Shown here: positions 10,960-21,960 of the stretch, in pieces | How the letters are laid out: each line of letters opens with the position of its first letter | Position numbering within the stretch: the first letter of the stretch is position 1 | Assembly (NCBI GenBank): GCA_030323885.1 | Contig: CM059186.1 | Coordinates: forward strand, 146,569,810 to 146,633,809 | Reading direction: 5' to 3' | Source: Branchipolynoe longqiensis | Lineage: Eukaryota; Annelida; Polychaeta; Phyllodocida; Polynoidae | DNA length: 64,000 bases | Program-made: the position numbers and the translations under genes | The notes under the pieces: model-generated | Seen by the model: only the letters and a program-made list of their open reading frames with translations | Databases searched by the model: none | What the model was told of the DNA's origin: nothing

Positions 10960-11200
10960 CATTGAAAGAGGACACAACTTCTATTTAATAGAACCTGTTA
11001 ATGCTGAAGACCATAGTGGACAGCATTTAGATATGGACATCAACATAAATTTGGCATATTCCCAAGTTAACCATTTATAATAAAAGTGACTTCAAACGAA
11101 GGTAGATCTAATGTAGATGCTAATACTCGATCTAACATATTCATCTAAAAGAAGTATAGCAGACATTCAAAAGCATCAGAATTTGCAACGTGAAAGAAAA
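10960..11200. mobile_element. TTAA-type MITE, decayed right portion
   Basis: Follows family order (taatagaacctgttaatgct, aagttaaccatttataataa, gtgacttcaaacgaaggtag, aaaagcatcagaatttgcaa) with many substitutions and no left TIR. An older copy than its neighbour. Confidence 0.6.
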
Positions 11201-11287
11201 TGCATAGTATTTTTTTTCCACGGCATTTGCATCCACAATACTTGTAATTCTGGTTGCACAATAAAACAAATTATGCTATTCAAATCC

Positions 11288-11985
11288 TAAAGGCTCTGTC
11301 ACACTTTACCGGATTGAGGATACGGACAGACCCAGACAAAAATATTCTAATCATGTGTGATTCGGACTTGAAATGTATCGATTATGTAACGGACGGTAAT
11401 GGACGGGTAACAGACGCTAATGGATGGGTAACAGATGGTAACGGACGGTAATGGTTGATAACATATCTAATGATCAAGAACTATAGCGAATGGAAACGGA
11501 TCTGTAATGGATATGTAATGAATGGGAACGGATCGTAACAGATTCCAACAGATGGTAACGGACGGTAACGGTTGATAACATATCTAACGATCAAGAACTA
11601 TAACGAATGGCAACGAATGTGTAATGGATATGTAATGAATGGGAACGGATGGTAACGGATTCGAACAGATGGTAACGGATGGGAACAGATGGGAACGGAT
11701 GGTAACGGATGGGAACAGACAGGTAATGGATGCAAACGGACGGGGAACAGACAGGGAGCAGATGGGGAACAGACGGTAATGGATAATAACCGCATATGTC
11801 AGTCCGCGCAATCCGCTACAAGTTTTGTGCATGCTCAAAACTTGTAACGGATATCAACTGATATCAACGGATATCAACCGATAGCCAATAGCCAACAGAC
11901 ACAAACCAGACTTTGCCAGATGTCAACGGCCTTTGTTCTGTTTCAATCCGTTTCCTCAATCCGGTAGAGTGTGACAGGGCCTTTA
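11288..11985. mobile_element. AGGCYCTGTCACAC TIR element 1 (PIF/Harbinger-like MITE?)
   Basis: Left end aaaggctctgtcacacttta + ccggattgagga; right end tcctcaatccggtagagtgt + gacagggccttt, an inverted match of about 33 bp. AATCCT lies on both outer sides (11283-11288 and 11985-11990). TAA also occurs on the left and TTA on the right. The interior (11380-11770) is an irregular array of short words such as ggtaacggat, gggaacagat and ggtaatgg. A palindromic core caagttttg-tgcatgct-caaaacttg lies at 11819-11844. It has no coding capacity. The frames at 11254-11838 read the word array. Confidence 0.75.
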
Positions 11986-12084
11986 ATCCTTAATCTGTAC
12001 GTGTGATGGTTGACTGTAAGCTCTTTTGGAGAATGTAGATGTATTTAGAATCTATGGAGGCGCTAGTTCCAATACACAATGTTT

Positions 12085-12287
12085 ATCCATATTGGCATAG
12101 TGCTGCCCCACTGGGATACCAGGCTACCTATCCTAACAATGCCAAACGCTTGACTAGGAAGTGACAAGTATCAATTTTAAAAGTCATTGGTTTGACTTGA
12201 CCAGCTTTCGAACCTGTGGGTTCGAATTCCAAGATCTACCAAAACGGGAGATGGACGCCCAACTCATTCGGCCATCCCGTCTGGTCT
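12085..12287 (-). mobile_element. SINE-A head and body, tail lost
   Basis: Runs on + from catagtgctgccccactggg through ttggtttgacttgaccagc to ggccatcccgtctggtc. Most of the body between the tctcccag region and ctatcctaac is deleted. The B-box complement ggttcgaattcc is visible. Confidence 0.75.
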
Positions 12288-12489
12288 CTCAAAACACAGG
12301 GTCTGACCTTTGACAATGTGGGGATGGATTATATCAACTCTGGGGAATGGATCAAACGAAGAATTACATGGAGGCTTTGGAGCCAAGCTGACATGGTTCG
12401 ATAAAAGAGTATATAACCTTTGACTGCCGCTGTAACTTCTCATTTGTACTCCGAGTACTAGATCTCTACACATTGAGACCAGTGACATA
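12288..12489. other. Unassigned non-coding DNA
   Basis: Short unique stretch between a SINE and a microsatellite. No feature seen. Confidence 0.4.
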
Positions 12490-12980
12490 CATGTCATATA
12501 TATCAGTAATATCACATATATCACATATATAATATATTTATCATATATATCATATATATCATGTATATCATATTTATCATATGCCTCATATATGCATCAT
12601 TTATGCATGATATATATCATATATATCATATATATCATAAATATCATAAATATCATATATATCATATATATCACATATATCATATATATCATATATATCA
12701 TAGATATCACATATATCATATATAGCATATATAGCTTAAATAGCATATACAGCATATATAGCATATATAGCATATATAGCATATATAGCATATCTAGCAT
12801 ATCTAGCATACATAGCATATATAATATATAGCATATATAGCACATATACATCACATCATATATATATATATCACATATATCACCTATATATCACCTATAT
12901 ATCACCTATAAATCACATATATCACATATATATCACATATATATCACACATATATATCACAAATATATCATATATATAAC
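12490..12980. repeat. ATATATCAT / ATAGCAT microsatellite
   Basis: About 490 bp of compound repeat: atatatcat units to about 12720, atatagcat units to about 12840, then atatatcac units. The frames 12592-12854 (Ile-Tyr and Met-Leu-Tyr repeats) are artefacts of the 9-bp period. Confidence 0.9.
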
Positions 12981-12992
12981 TCCCATTACTCA

Positions 12993-13839
12993 GAGTGTAA
13001 TCAGTTGTTGTCAGTGAACTGCACAGCCCTGTTCTGAGTGCTTTCCAATTGCCAAGGTTCTCACATAACTTCACCTTGAAGAATTACTGGGTTTCTTGGC
13101 CGTCTTCCAGTTACTCTACTTATACTCACTACTAACAGGAGGATCCTGGCAACTGTCTGCCAGTCTGCCCCCACTAAATACCAAAACACAACTCATAAGA
13201 AAGAAAGGGAGACAAGTCACGCAAGATTGACAGTGATAAGGTTGAGCTTTATTGCTACAACTCTTGTTCCCCTACAAGTTGTAGTAATGTAACAGACGCG
13301 AACGCTTAGAAGTCTGAATGCTAAGTGGCGTTTATTCGAATCATTTGTAGTGTATGTACGGAGAGCACGCCAAACTCAGCGAGTCGAGTCTCGTGACACA
13401 GGTGACGTGGTGGATGGTGATTCGCCTCACTGGGTTTGGCGTGCTCTCCATACATACACTACACTAGTGACCTGCCACCCTGACTCACTTACAACCTGCT
13501 ACACAGACCCACATAGCTACTGCTTGTTCAGTCAAAATCAGTGCCTACAGCCCATTGAACCTAAGTCCTATGGGTGTTACACACAGCTCAGAGGTGAACT
13601 GCTTCCTTTGGTATCTCTAGAGTGAGTCTCTGGTCTGACCAGCAAGTGCAAGGAGTTCAAGGGTGACTGGGCTCACACAGCCAGCCAATCAGACACCTCT
13701 GCAGCCTGGGAGGGGTAGCGCCCAAGAGGGGGCACCTGTCAATCAACCCTAGGGCAGGTGGTGTCCATAATGTATGCAGAATGGCTGCGTGTGCTTACCC
13801 AGCAGTCCCGTGGTAACAAGTAGTCGTCATACAGTTACA
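12993..13839 (-). mobile_element. Solo LTR, family TGTAA...TTACA, copy 1 with nested insert
   Basis: On the minus strand it begins tgtaactgtatgac (13839) and ends near ctgattaca (12993). It shares, in order, ccattctgcatacattatgg, acaccacctgcc, gtctgattgg, a conserved aataaagctcaac region and gacttgtctccctttctttc with the LTRs at 26410 and 41028. The order U3, AATAAA, short R/U5 fits an LTR. No internal retroviral-type coding region is present on either side, hence a solo LTR. A 190-bp element interrupts it. The end at 12993 is less certain than the one at 13839. Confidence 0.65.
13280..13471. mobile_element. Small TGTAGT...ACTACA element nested in LTR
   Basis: Comparison with the LTR at 41028 (cacctactagcgacct) shows that about 190 bases are inserted between cccctacaagt and ctagtgacct. 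The edges are tgtagtaatgta and tacatacactaca. The flanks caagt and ctagt may be a 5-bp duplication with one mismatch. The right half is a long fold-back: 13346-13383 pairs with 13426-13471 (gagagcacgccaaac against gtttggcgtgctctc). Confidence 0.6.
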
Positions 13840-14159
13840 TTAAAAAAAAATACATGTCCCGCCCCATTTGCACTCTTCCTGGTGCATGGAGGGAACATTA
13901 CTGTAATTAGTAACCGTATCTTAATATCCAGACATCATACCGCAATCCCAGTCACTGTGTGTCATAACATTTACCCATAGTTAATTCCGTGTCACACAGT
14001 GGGTGGGCACACATTGCATCACTATTACATAACAATGGTGCCCAACTCCGTCGCCCAAGATATTGATATGATTCCAAGCTCGGCTATCATGACCAAAAGA
14101 CCATGTATTTTTACAACCTCTCTGCTACGTCCTACGTTATCTCAGCAAGATACCACCCA
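13840..14159. other. Unassigned DNA after LTR
   Basis: An A-run follows the LTR edge. The 107-codon frame 13999-14322 runs into the G-rich tract and has no recognised domain. Confidence 0.4.
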
Positions 14160-14350
14160 CGAGAAGTGGTGGAAAGGGAGGGGGAGTGGGGGTAGAGTGG
14201 GGTGGAGTGGGGGGAGTGGAGTAGGGAGTGTAGTGGGGGATGGAGTGTGGGAGGGGGGGGGCTATGCTCATAGCTCAAGTCGGCTAATCTCCCACGGCCC
14301 CTCCCGCCTCATACCCCAATAACCTCCCCTCCCCGCTCCCCCCGCCCCCA
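14160..14350. repeat. G-rich then C-rich low-complexity tract
   Basis: gggagtggggg-type runs (14170-14262) are followed by a C-rich mirror (14290-14360). Several G runs could form quadruplexes. Confidence 0.7.
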
Positions 14351-14779
14351 CCCTACAGCCCTCATGTGAGATAGCCTTCCCTAGCGGAGTAGACCAAGCA
14401 TGGACAATAGTCCGTAATGCCCGGGCAGTGCACGGCCAATTCCCATCACTCCGGGGCTGGTGCTGTTCGGCCGAACCTCATTTTGATCAAATGCTTCAGC
14501 GATAATATATATTCACCTTAATAGCCATGTAATGTGGTAAGCTCCTCTATACTGGCATATAAATAGGATCATGAATAGGTTTATATTACTTACAGCATAT
14601 ATATATGCTATAAGTTATAACTCTGCCAGCAGAGAGACGCTTGGCGTTTTACATGGCTATTAAGGGGCTTTGGTGATTTGGTAGCCAGTCGCTGGGGCCG
14701 CAGTGGTTTTCTGATACCACCCTGTTGACATAGGGATTTTGCCGGGCACAAGTCGCCTCGGCCAAGACGCACGATGGGC
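14351..14779. other. Unassigned non-coding DNA
   Basis: GC-moderate sequence with no shared repeat. A short palindromic region tatagcatatatatatgc lies near 14593-14612. No domain recognised. Confidence 0.4.
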
Positions 14780-15320
14780 GGCGGCGGTGTTTGGGTCGGG
14801 TACCAGTTGACACCATGGGACCCTGAGAGAGGGGAGGGCGACGGGGAGGGGATTGGGTTGGGAGAGGAGGAAGGAGAGAGAGGCGGATGGGAGAAAGGGA
14901 GGAGGGGCGAGCGAAGGGGGATGAAGAGGGAGGGCGAAGGGCGGGAGGAGGAGGGGGATGGTAGAGGGGGAAGGGGGGTGGTAGGGGGGGGAGAGGGGGC
15001 ATGGGGAGAGAGGGGTGGCAGAAGGAGAAGGGTGGGAGGGGTGGGATGGGGAAGGTAGAAGCGGGAGGTAGAGGGGGGAGGTAGAGGGGGGAGGGAACGG
15101 GGAAGTGCAAGAGGAGGTGAAGGGGGAGTGGGGAGCGTAGGGGAGGGGGAAGGTAGAGGGGGAGGGAAAGGACGGGGGTAGGGGGATAGGAGGGAGGGCG
15201 GAAGTCGGAGGGCGGGAGCGGGGAGGAGCGAGGCGGAGGGCGAGACAGAGACAAGGTAGGGCGGTAGGGGGGAAGGCGGGAGAGGGCGTGATGGGGCGGG
15301 AGGTGGTTCTGGGAAAGCGA
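14780..15320. repeat. Purine-rich (GGGAGGG-type) tract
   Basis: About 500 bp almost free of pyrimidines on the + strand, built from ggggag, ggaggg and ggtagagg words. Three long minus-strand frames (14608-15354, Pro/Ser/Leu-rich) and one plus frame exist only because such a tract rarely makes stops. The overlapping frames in all registers argue against coding. Confidence 0.85.
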
Positions 15321-15335
15321 CCTTTGCCAAACAAC

Positions 15336-15808
15336 GCCGGTGTAAAGATTTCAAATTCCCCCCATATTCAAGTTCCCCCCCGGGAACTTGAAAACGTTTT
15401 CAAATTCCCTCCCTTGTTTTAACTTTCCCTCCCCCCCCATTTTTGGGGAATTTTCTTTATTTTGGTTATTTTTGGTTATTGTTCGTGACAAATATTATAA
15501 TATACAGAGAATAGCATAATGGAAATTATTACTAGTACAATAAAACATATTTAACCACAAATGACACAAAAAGTCTCCAAGATGGTTAAAAAAAATATAT
15601 TATAGGTCTGAAATTTAAAACGTTTTTTAAAGTTTTTTAAAGTTTTTTAAACAATTTTAAATTCCCGGAGGGGGAAATTTGAAAATAGGGGGAGGAATCT
15701 GAAAGCTGTTTTTAAGTTACCCCCCCCCCCCCCCCAGGAATCTGAAAACGTTTTCAGATTCCCGGGGGGGAACTTGGGAAGGGGGGAAGTTGAAATCGTT
15801 ACACCGGG
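15336..15808. mobile_element. C/G-homopolymer TIR element
   Basis: The ends gccggtgtaaagatttcaaa and ttgaaatcgttacaccgggc are inverted, and the match continues inward for about 70 bases through ccccc, gggaac and the palindrome tgaaaacgttttca (left 15385-15404, right 15739-15760). The middle is AT-rich (aaagttttttaaagtttttt). No coding capacity. The superfamily cannot be told from the ends, and no clear target duplication is seen. Confidence 0.7.
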
Positions 15809-16546
15809 CTCAGTTCTAGCCGTAACGCTAACCTCTCGTCGTGCTTTGGGTAGCATTGGCAGCCGTGGCGAATGGGGGCGGTAAGTACCCGAGGCACCGC
15901 TGGTTGCCGCGGCCGAGGCTGCTTCCCCCGCCGGTCTCACCAACCACTCTGCCGGCCTGTTTGTTTGTCCACAGTCTCGGCGCAATCCGGGTGTTGGCTA
16001 GTTCAGTTCAGTTCCGCTGGTCCCTCAGGAAAGACTGAAGAAAGTTGTGACCCAGGACGCTGGGTCAGAACTTCAGCCTATGCCAGGATGGAAGTAGTGT
16101 TTGGGTTTGTTTGTCTCCCTCCCAGTCTTATCTTTCACGAGAGACCCTTCCTGGGTTTTTGCCATAGGGGTACGACTCTGTGCACTCAAATTGTTGGGAT
16201 GATCATTTTAAAGGTTCTTCAAGGAGCCAGAGACAGCAAAGCCTTCTGACCCCCAGACCTGCTCCCTCAGCCCTCATCCTGCGTACCATCAAGTTATTTT
16301 CTGGCGGAAACCCTGCCTTTATTTTTCACTCTATTACATGGCTTCTGATGGCCATGCTAGGTAAGGTTATTGCCATACCTTTGTTTTTAATGTAGATTGC
16401 AGTCGAATTGTGCGGGTAAATATTTTACTTTACCTAAAATACTAGTTTGTGTAAGTGTTTTCACTCTTTCTCCACCCCCATCCCGCGCTGCATAAGCTGA
16501 AGCTGCGACCCGGCGTGATCCGTCGCAGCTTCAGTCCTCCCTGTAA
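15809..16546. other. GC-rich unique stretch, possible exon-like splice signals
   Basis: CpG-rich sequence with a strong donor-like GGGGGCG|gtaagt at 15881 and an acceptor-like tttgtttgtccacag ending at 15974, which would define a 94-base intron. The frames through it (15841-16249) show no recognised domain, so a host exon is only a weak possibility. It lies between two TIR elements and could equally be decayed transposon DNA. Confidence 0.2.
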
Positions 16547-17136
16547 TGGGCCTGTCACACTACAACGCTTCTCTCGGCGACCCGTCAGCGTTGAAAGGAC
16601 TATCTTGTGCATCGAGAAACGTCAAACTTTTCGGCGGTTTGGGGGAAAAGATCGGCGTCAGCGCGGCGCGTTATGCGCGCGCGGCCAACGTGTGTCGATG
16701 CGCTGGGGAAAAAAAAAAGAAAAGTTTGGCGTGACGTCTTCATTTAACCTTAAATGTTGCTAGGGCGTAAAACAAAAACGGCCCAGTTTGCGCAACGCGT
16801 GAGCAACGACCCTCCCGCGCGCGCGCCGTCTTCCTAGCGTTCCCATAACGTTATTCCGGCGCGTCCAACGCAGCGCGACGCGCGCCTAACGTCCTTACCC
16901 ATATATTTGCGCGTGTTGTCGATCGCTGGGTTTTTTGGACACGCTTAAAACCTTGGGCGACCGGCAACGCGCGCCGGCGTTTCGCGCCGACCATCAACGT
17001 CCAAGATAATGTACCGACGTGTACCGACGCGCGCATAACGCGCCCCCAGTGCGTCTCGATATTTCACTAATTATCGCCCAAAAACACCACACGTTGACGG
17101 GTCGCCGGCGAGAAGCGTCGTAGTGTGACAGGGCCA
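16547..17136. mobile_element. AGGCYCTGTCACAC TIR element 2, GC-rich
   Basis: Left end tgggcctgtcacactacaac + gcttctctcggcgacccgtc; right end gacgggtcgccggcgagaag + cgtcgtagtgtgacagggcc. The inverted match is about 45 bp. TAA flanks both sides (16544-16546 and 17137-17139) as direct repeats. The interior is built of CpG-dense words (gcgcgc, aacgtcg, gcgcgcaacg). A degenerate core ttttttggacacgcttaaaa is at about 16930. The frames 16455-17209 are read-through of these words. Confidence 0.8.
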
Positions 17137-17164
17137 TAAGGACCAGCGGAACTCGGATTACCCT

Positions 17165-17520
17165 AGATAAAGTTTGTTTGTTTGTTGTTGTTTTACGTCC
17201 TAGCAACATCTAAGGTAATATCAGGATGGGTACCGACTTGTGACAGTACGCACTCATGGTGACTTTATAGTGCTGCCCCACTGGAAAACCAGGCTGCCAG
17301 CACCATGACCTGATATCCCACTCAGTCACATTATCCTGACACTGAGCCAACCAGTCCTTGTCCTATCCTAATAATGCTGAGCACCAGGCTAGGAAGCGAC
17401 AAGTATCAATTTTTAAGTTATTTGGTTTGACTCGACCAGGGTTCCAACCCACGACCCCACGATCTACCAACACAGGAGACGGATGCTCTAACTCTTTCGG
17501 CCATCCCCTCTGGTCCCCTT
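17165..17520 (-). mobile_element. SINE-A, full-length
   Basis: Complete reversed copy from tttgtttgtttgttgttg tail to the head complement ggccatcccctctggtc. The B-box complement is ggttccaaccc at about 17441 and the A-box complement tctaactctttcggcca. Confidence 0.85.
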
Positions 17521-18232
17521 GATAAAGTATTCACCCCTACCTAGAGTAGGGGTGAATGGCAAGATAGTCTAAATATGAGCGTAAACTGCTTTACTATGAA
17601 ACAGGGAGTGGAATTCCTGGTTCCAGTTCCAATGGCTACCTATATATTGTCACAGAGTTGGTGCAAAGGGAGAGGATGCAAAAAGACAAGATGGCGACCA
17701 CAGAATGCTATCGATTTCACGTTTATAAAGTCCATTAAGCTACATGTTCTATTATATTTTTCAAATCAAAAGTAGTGGGTAAATATGAAGATGTATATGA
17801 ATAATATATGGTGCTACTAATATTAAGAATGTATGTGGTAATTTCATTTACCCAGCCTTTCCCTACTTTTTCTAATGGGTACTTCAGCAGCCCTGTCTGC
17901 GAGAGTAACTAGGATCACCCGTATTACCAGTGATTTTACTATAGAATCTACCCATAATTCAATTTGATCCTGGTGGATGGGTGAACTTTTAGTAGAATGA
18001 ACAATGTGGGCGTCGTAGTGGGGTGTATTATTTATGTGTTATATACTTCATCATGTGAAGATAAATCACAAAGCTGATAACTTGTCTAAAATTAGTATAA
18101 TATATTTCCTATTTCGCCCACTACCCGTTACAATGAACCACACCTGTGGTTCCACCTAGAGTCGGTTTCCTGTACCACTACCGACCCATGAATGGCTAAA
18201 AAATATATATGTATTCAATTAAAATATATATA
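17521..18232. other. Unassigned non-coding DNA
   Basis: A small palindrome acccctac/gtaggggt sits at 17533-17556. Otherwise AT-rich unique sequence. No domain recognised in the 66-codon frame at 17575. Confidence 0.4.
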
Positions 18233-18438
18233 CACAGTAAACCCTTTCGAAATTGACCGATCATGGGACCAACTCTAACTAGTCCATTTTGGGAGGTAGT
18301 CGGTTTAGGGAGGTTTTTTTGATTTGTTATCATTACAATGGTATTGTACGGGCGATCATTTGGGACCCAAATAAAGCAATCGCTATCTAGGGGAGTGCTC
18401 GATCTCTGGAGGTGGTCGGTTAGAGAGGATTTACTGTA
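18233..18438 (+). mobile_element. pogo-like MITE, full-length
   Basis: Left end cacagtaaaccctttcgaaa, right end tagagaggatttactgta. The ends are imperfect inverted repeats next to TA-rich DNA. Body order matches 46975-47154. The flanking tatatacaggaacacac and aagaggctaa recur after the copy ending at 19488, so both copies sit in the same larger repeat. Confidence 0.7.
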
Positions 18439-19375
18439 TATACAGGAACACACACACACAAAAGAGGCTAACAAAAAAAGAAGAATTCTTCAGGGTTTTG
18501 GATCGATGATTTGTTGGTGAATGGAGGGTGGCGGGTGGGGGTGAGGGGTTGGTGAGATCTCGGAGGGGTGGGGGGGGAGGGGAGGCAGGAAGTGCACATC
18601 AATGAGCCACGTAAATAACCGCCATTACACGGGCCCTGTGACCCATGAAGCCGGATAAAGGAAGGTCCACGAACACGCCATCAATAGCCAAGTGCTGCCG
18701 GTGCCCATCAGAATGCTTTTAATATCAGTTGTGGTTTTGTTTGATGGCCGCCCTCTCAATATACGCCGCCCGCCAACCCGCATGTGACATATTGAGAGCC
18801 GCATCTTTACGGCTTATTTAGCGTCCGTCCGGGAGAAGAAGACGGACGGACGCTGGTGGTCTCCTCCTTCCCAACCAGTGGTTCTGCCTTCCTTCCTTCC
18901 TTCCTTTTGAATCGGCGCATACTTCCCGAATTGTGGTTGATTCGGGGAGCGAAGCCAGTTTACCCGTCACGTCACCAAGCGCACGAGTCGAACACTAAGC
19001 AGGAACGCTACCCCTCCTCCGCACTTCTCCATTCGGCCTACCCACTACAGGGCAGACTTATTTTCACCATGCCCACCCACCCTCTGTTTAAAGACTACTT
19101 CATAAGGGTCGGCTTGGAGGTATTCCTTGTTGGGTGCCCATGTCCTCGAAGTCAGCCCCCCCCCCCTCGACATAGAAGACATTGCTTGAAATAGTTAAAT
19201 AAACCTCCTCCACCCACCCCACCCTTGCATCCGGCTTCCTTCCTTCCGAATCACAGCTTATTTGTCGGTTCGGGAGGAGGAGGGCTGACGAAGAAGACGA
19301 ACATTACTGGCACGCGCACAGGCCGAGGTTTCGTTTCAGTCAGATAGAAATCGGGGGATTCGAACCCATGGAAAA
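18439..19375. other. Unassigned DNA with simple-sequence patches
   Basis: Contains a G-rich patch (18525-18590), a 10-bp-arm hairpin gcgtccgtcc...ggacggacgc (18821-18853) and (CTTC)n near 18889-18906. The 112-codon frame at 18856 is unrecognised. Confidence 0.4.
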
Positions 19376-19488
19376 TCATTACAATGGTATTGTATGGGTG
19401 ATTGATCATTTGGGACCGAAATAAAGTGATCGATATCTAGGGGAGTGGTCGATCTGTGCAGGTGGTCGGTTAGAGAGGAGTTACTGTA
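19376..19488 (+). mobile_element. pogo-like MITE, right half
   Basis: Shares the body from atcattacaatggtattg to gagaggagttactgta with the other copies. The left half is replaced by unrelated sequence. Confidence 0.65.
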
Positions 19489-19555
19489 TATACAGGAACA
19501 CACCAACAAAAAAGAGGCTAAGCAAAATTTGGTGTGTTCCTGTATATACAGTACC
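19481..19555. repeat. Long hairpin next to MITE end
   Basis: Arms tactgtatatacaggaaca + cacca and tggtg + tgttcctgtatatacagta are perfect complements (24 bp) around a 26-base spacer that includes aaaagaggctaagc. Confidence 0.9.
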
Positions 19556-19840
19556 CTATGGGTTCGAACACTGGTAGAGTCAAACCAATGACTTAAAAAT
19601 CTATACTTGTTGTTTCCTAGCCTGGCGCTTGGCATTATTATGATAGGGCAATGACTGGTTGGTTCACTGTCAGGATAATGCGAGTGAGTGGGATATCAAT
19701 TCATGGTGCTGGTGGCATGGTCTCCCCGTGGGGAAAAACTATAAAGCCACCATGAGTGGGGACTGTCACAAGTCGGTACCCATCCTGATATGGCCTTAGA
19801 TGTTGCCAGGACGTAGAACTCCAATAACCAACCAACCGTA
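19556..19840 (+). mobile_element. SINE-A, head partly lost, CCAACCAACC tail
   Basis: Starts at the B-box region gggttcgaacactgg and runs through the body to ccaggacgtagaactccaat + aaccaaccaacc. This tail differs from the acaaacaaac type and recurs in several other copies. Confidence 0.8.
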
Positions 19841-19859
19841 AAATGACAGCACAATCGGA

Positions 19860-19970
19860 CAGCCACACCCACCCACCCACCCACCACCCATACACAGCCC
19901 TGCCCCTGGGCTGCAATGTATCAGGATCGTCACTGTGAGGAGTGTGTGTGGGGGGGGGGGGGGGGAGATA
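19860..19970. repeat. (CCCA)n and poly-G patches
   Basis: cccacccacccaccc near 19868 and a G run near 19952-19965. Low complexity only. Confidence 0.7.
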
Positions 19971-20116
19971 CCGCGCTGTGAACTGGTCGGCCACCAGGGA
20001 GTCTCCCCCGCCAGACAAATTAATTACACGGGTTTCCCGATTAACCAGTGAGACACATGCCCTATTTACCCTCTAGTTGTTTGTTTCGGTATTTTTCTTG
20101 TGTGGTGGGCTTGAAG

Positions 20117-20122
<6 letters not shown>

Positions 20123-20186
<64 letters not shown>

Positions 20187-20205
20187 CGTTTGTGTGTATG
20201 TGTGT
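20123..20205. repeat. (TA)n(TG)n microsatellite
   Basis: About 42 bases of TA dinucleotides followed by TG/TGTGCG units. Confidence 0.95.
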
Positions 20206-20478
20206 GTACTGGAAGCGCCAAACTCCGGATATTAAGGACTTATAAAACTAATTAAGCCATCAATCTCCGTTGTCAATAACACTCGCATATATGTATATAT
20301 ATCTAATATATACAGTAAGGTCTCAGACAAGGAGCCACACAGACAGGTAGACGTGGATTGGAAGATTGCAGCAGGGAGCCTAGATAGTGGAGTTGGTTCT
20401 CACATTATCCCTGGAATAGCAGGAAGTGGGAGTCTGAATCCTGCTTTATGTGCAATATTTCCAATTGTCATCATCCCC
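20206..20478. other. Unassigned non-coding DNA
   Basis: No feature seen. Confidence 0.35.
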
Positions 20479-20484
20479 CCCCCC

Positions 20485-20520
<36 letters not shown>

Positions 20521-20560
20521 ACATATATATCCATATATCATCATCATCATCATCATCTTT
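20479..20560. repeat. Poly-C, (TA)n and (ATC)n microsatellites
   Basis: C run, about 32 bases of TA, then atcatcatcatcatc. This makes the frames 20353-20700 look open. Confidence 0.9.
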
Positions 20561-21080
20561 TCTACATACATAGACACTGTATTGAAGCAGCAAGAGTACC
20601 GCCCCCTCACTTCCGGTGGACTCTGCCCCTCCTCCTCCCCAACCCCCTATATTATATACTGTACAGTGTCGGAACTTTAGCTATAGATCTACATATGTGA
20701 CCTAATAATTATATATATATATAAGGCGTGATATATATGTATGTATATTTACGGTTTCAGGAAGTGCTCTACTAATAACAGATCGTGACATGCGTCCGTC
20801 CGCCCCTCCCCGTACATCAGAAAATAATGGGATTCGCGACATAACCTCAATAGTCCTAGGTGTTTGGAGGAACTTGAGTGCAGACAGAGTGGTGAAGCCG
20901 ACCAAACTATCCTCTGACAGCACACTTACCGGAGATTGTCATTAAGGATGCTCGAGCCTGCTTTGTGGCACGCCTGTGTATTTGCATGCAAGGGGCGCCC
21001 TCTGGAGGGTTGAGTGAATAGCACACAGGACCAAGATCTAGGTACCTGAACTTCTTTCTATACGTACGGTTCACATATGG
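20561..21080. other. Unassigned non-coding DNA
   Basis: Unique sequence with a short TATA run at 20710-20722. Nothing coding recognised. Confidence 0.4.
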
Positions 21081-21084
21081 CAGC

Positions 21085-21960
21085 CTCGAAATATACTATG
21101 TATAATATATACTATATATACCATATATACTATATGTACAATATATACTATATATGCTATATACACTATATATACAATATATACTATATAATCTAGATAC
21201 TATGTGTACAATATATACTATATATACTATATACACTATATATACAATATATACTATATATACTATATATATGCTATATATACTATATATTATATATATA
21301 TTATATATACTATATAAACTATATAATATGTTATATATATTATATATACTATATATATACACTATGTATACTATATATACTATACATACTATACATACAA
21401 GATATACTATATATACTATATGTACAATATATACTCTGTATACTATATACACAATAAATAATGTATATACTATATATACTATATATACTATATATAATAT
21501 ATACTATATATACTATATATACTATATATACTATATATACTATATAGACACTCTATATACTATATATATTATATATAGTATATATACTATATATACTGTA
21601 CATACTATATATATTATATATACTATATATACAATATATACTATACATACTACATATATGATATGTCCTATATATAATATATACTATATATACAATATAT
21701 ACTATATATACTAGATAAATGTTATATACTGGATATACTGTATATACTATATATACACACTATATATACTATATATACTATATGTACTATATCTATTATA
21801 TATACAATATATATAATATATATATAACATATACTATATGTAATATTACTATGTACTATATATACTATATATATCTACTAATATATATCTATAATATGTA
21901 TATTACATATACTATATATACTACCTATTATGTATACTAATATACGAATATATATATATT
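21085..21960. repeat. TATATAC-type AT satellite
   Basis: About 870 bp of imperfect tatatactatatatacaata words, with a basic period near 9 and many single-base variants. The Ile-Tyr-rich frames on both strands (21096-21940) are consequences of this repeat. Confidence 0.9.

Noticed and set aside
14608..15354. Three overlapping minus-strand frames of 200-248 codons rich in Pro, Ser and Leu
   Set aside because: They lie over a purine-rich tract that makes few stops on the minus strand. All three registers are open, with no unique domain or plausible start context.
15841..16249. Host gene with a 94-base intron (donor 15881, acceptor ending 15974)
   Set aside because: Splice-like signals alone are weak evidence. 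No recognisable protein segment on either side, and the stretch sits between two transposons. Kept only as a low-confidence note.
18439..18600. Promoter region upstream of a gene (G-rich patch, GT tract)
   Set aside because: No downstream gene could be recognised, and the patches are ordinary simple sequence.
21096..21940. Ile-Tyr-rich proteins on both strands
   Set aside because: Direct consequence of the TATATAC satellite.
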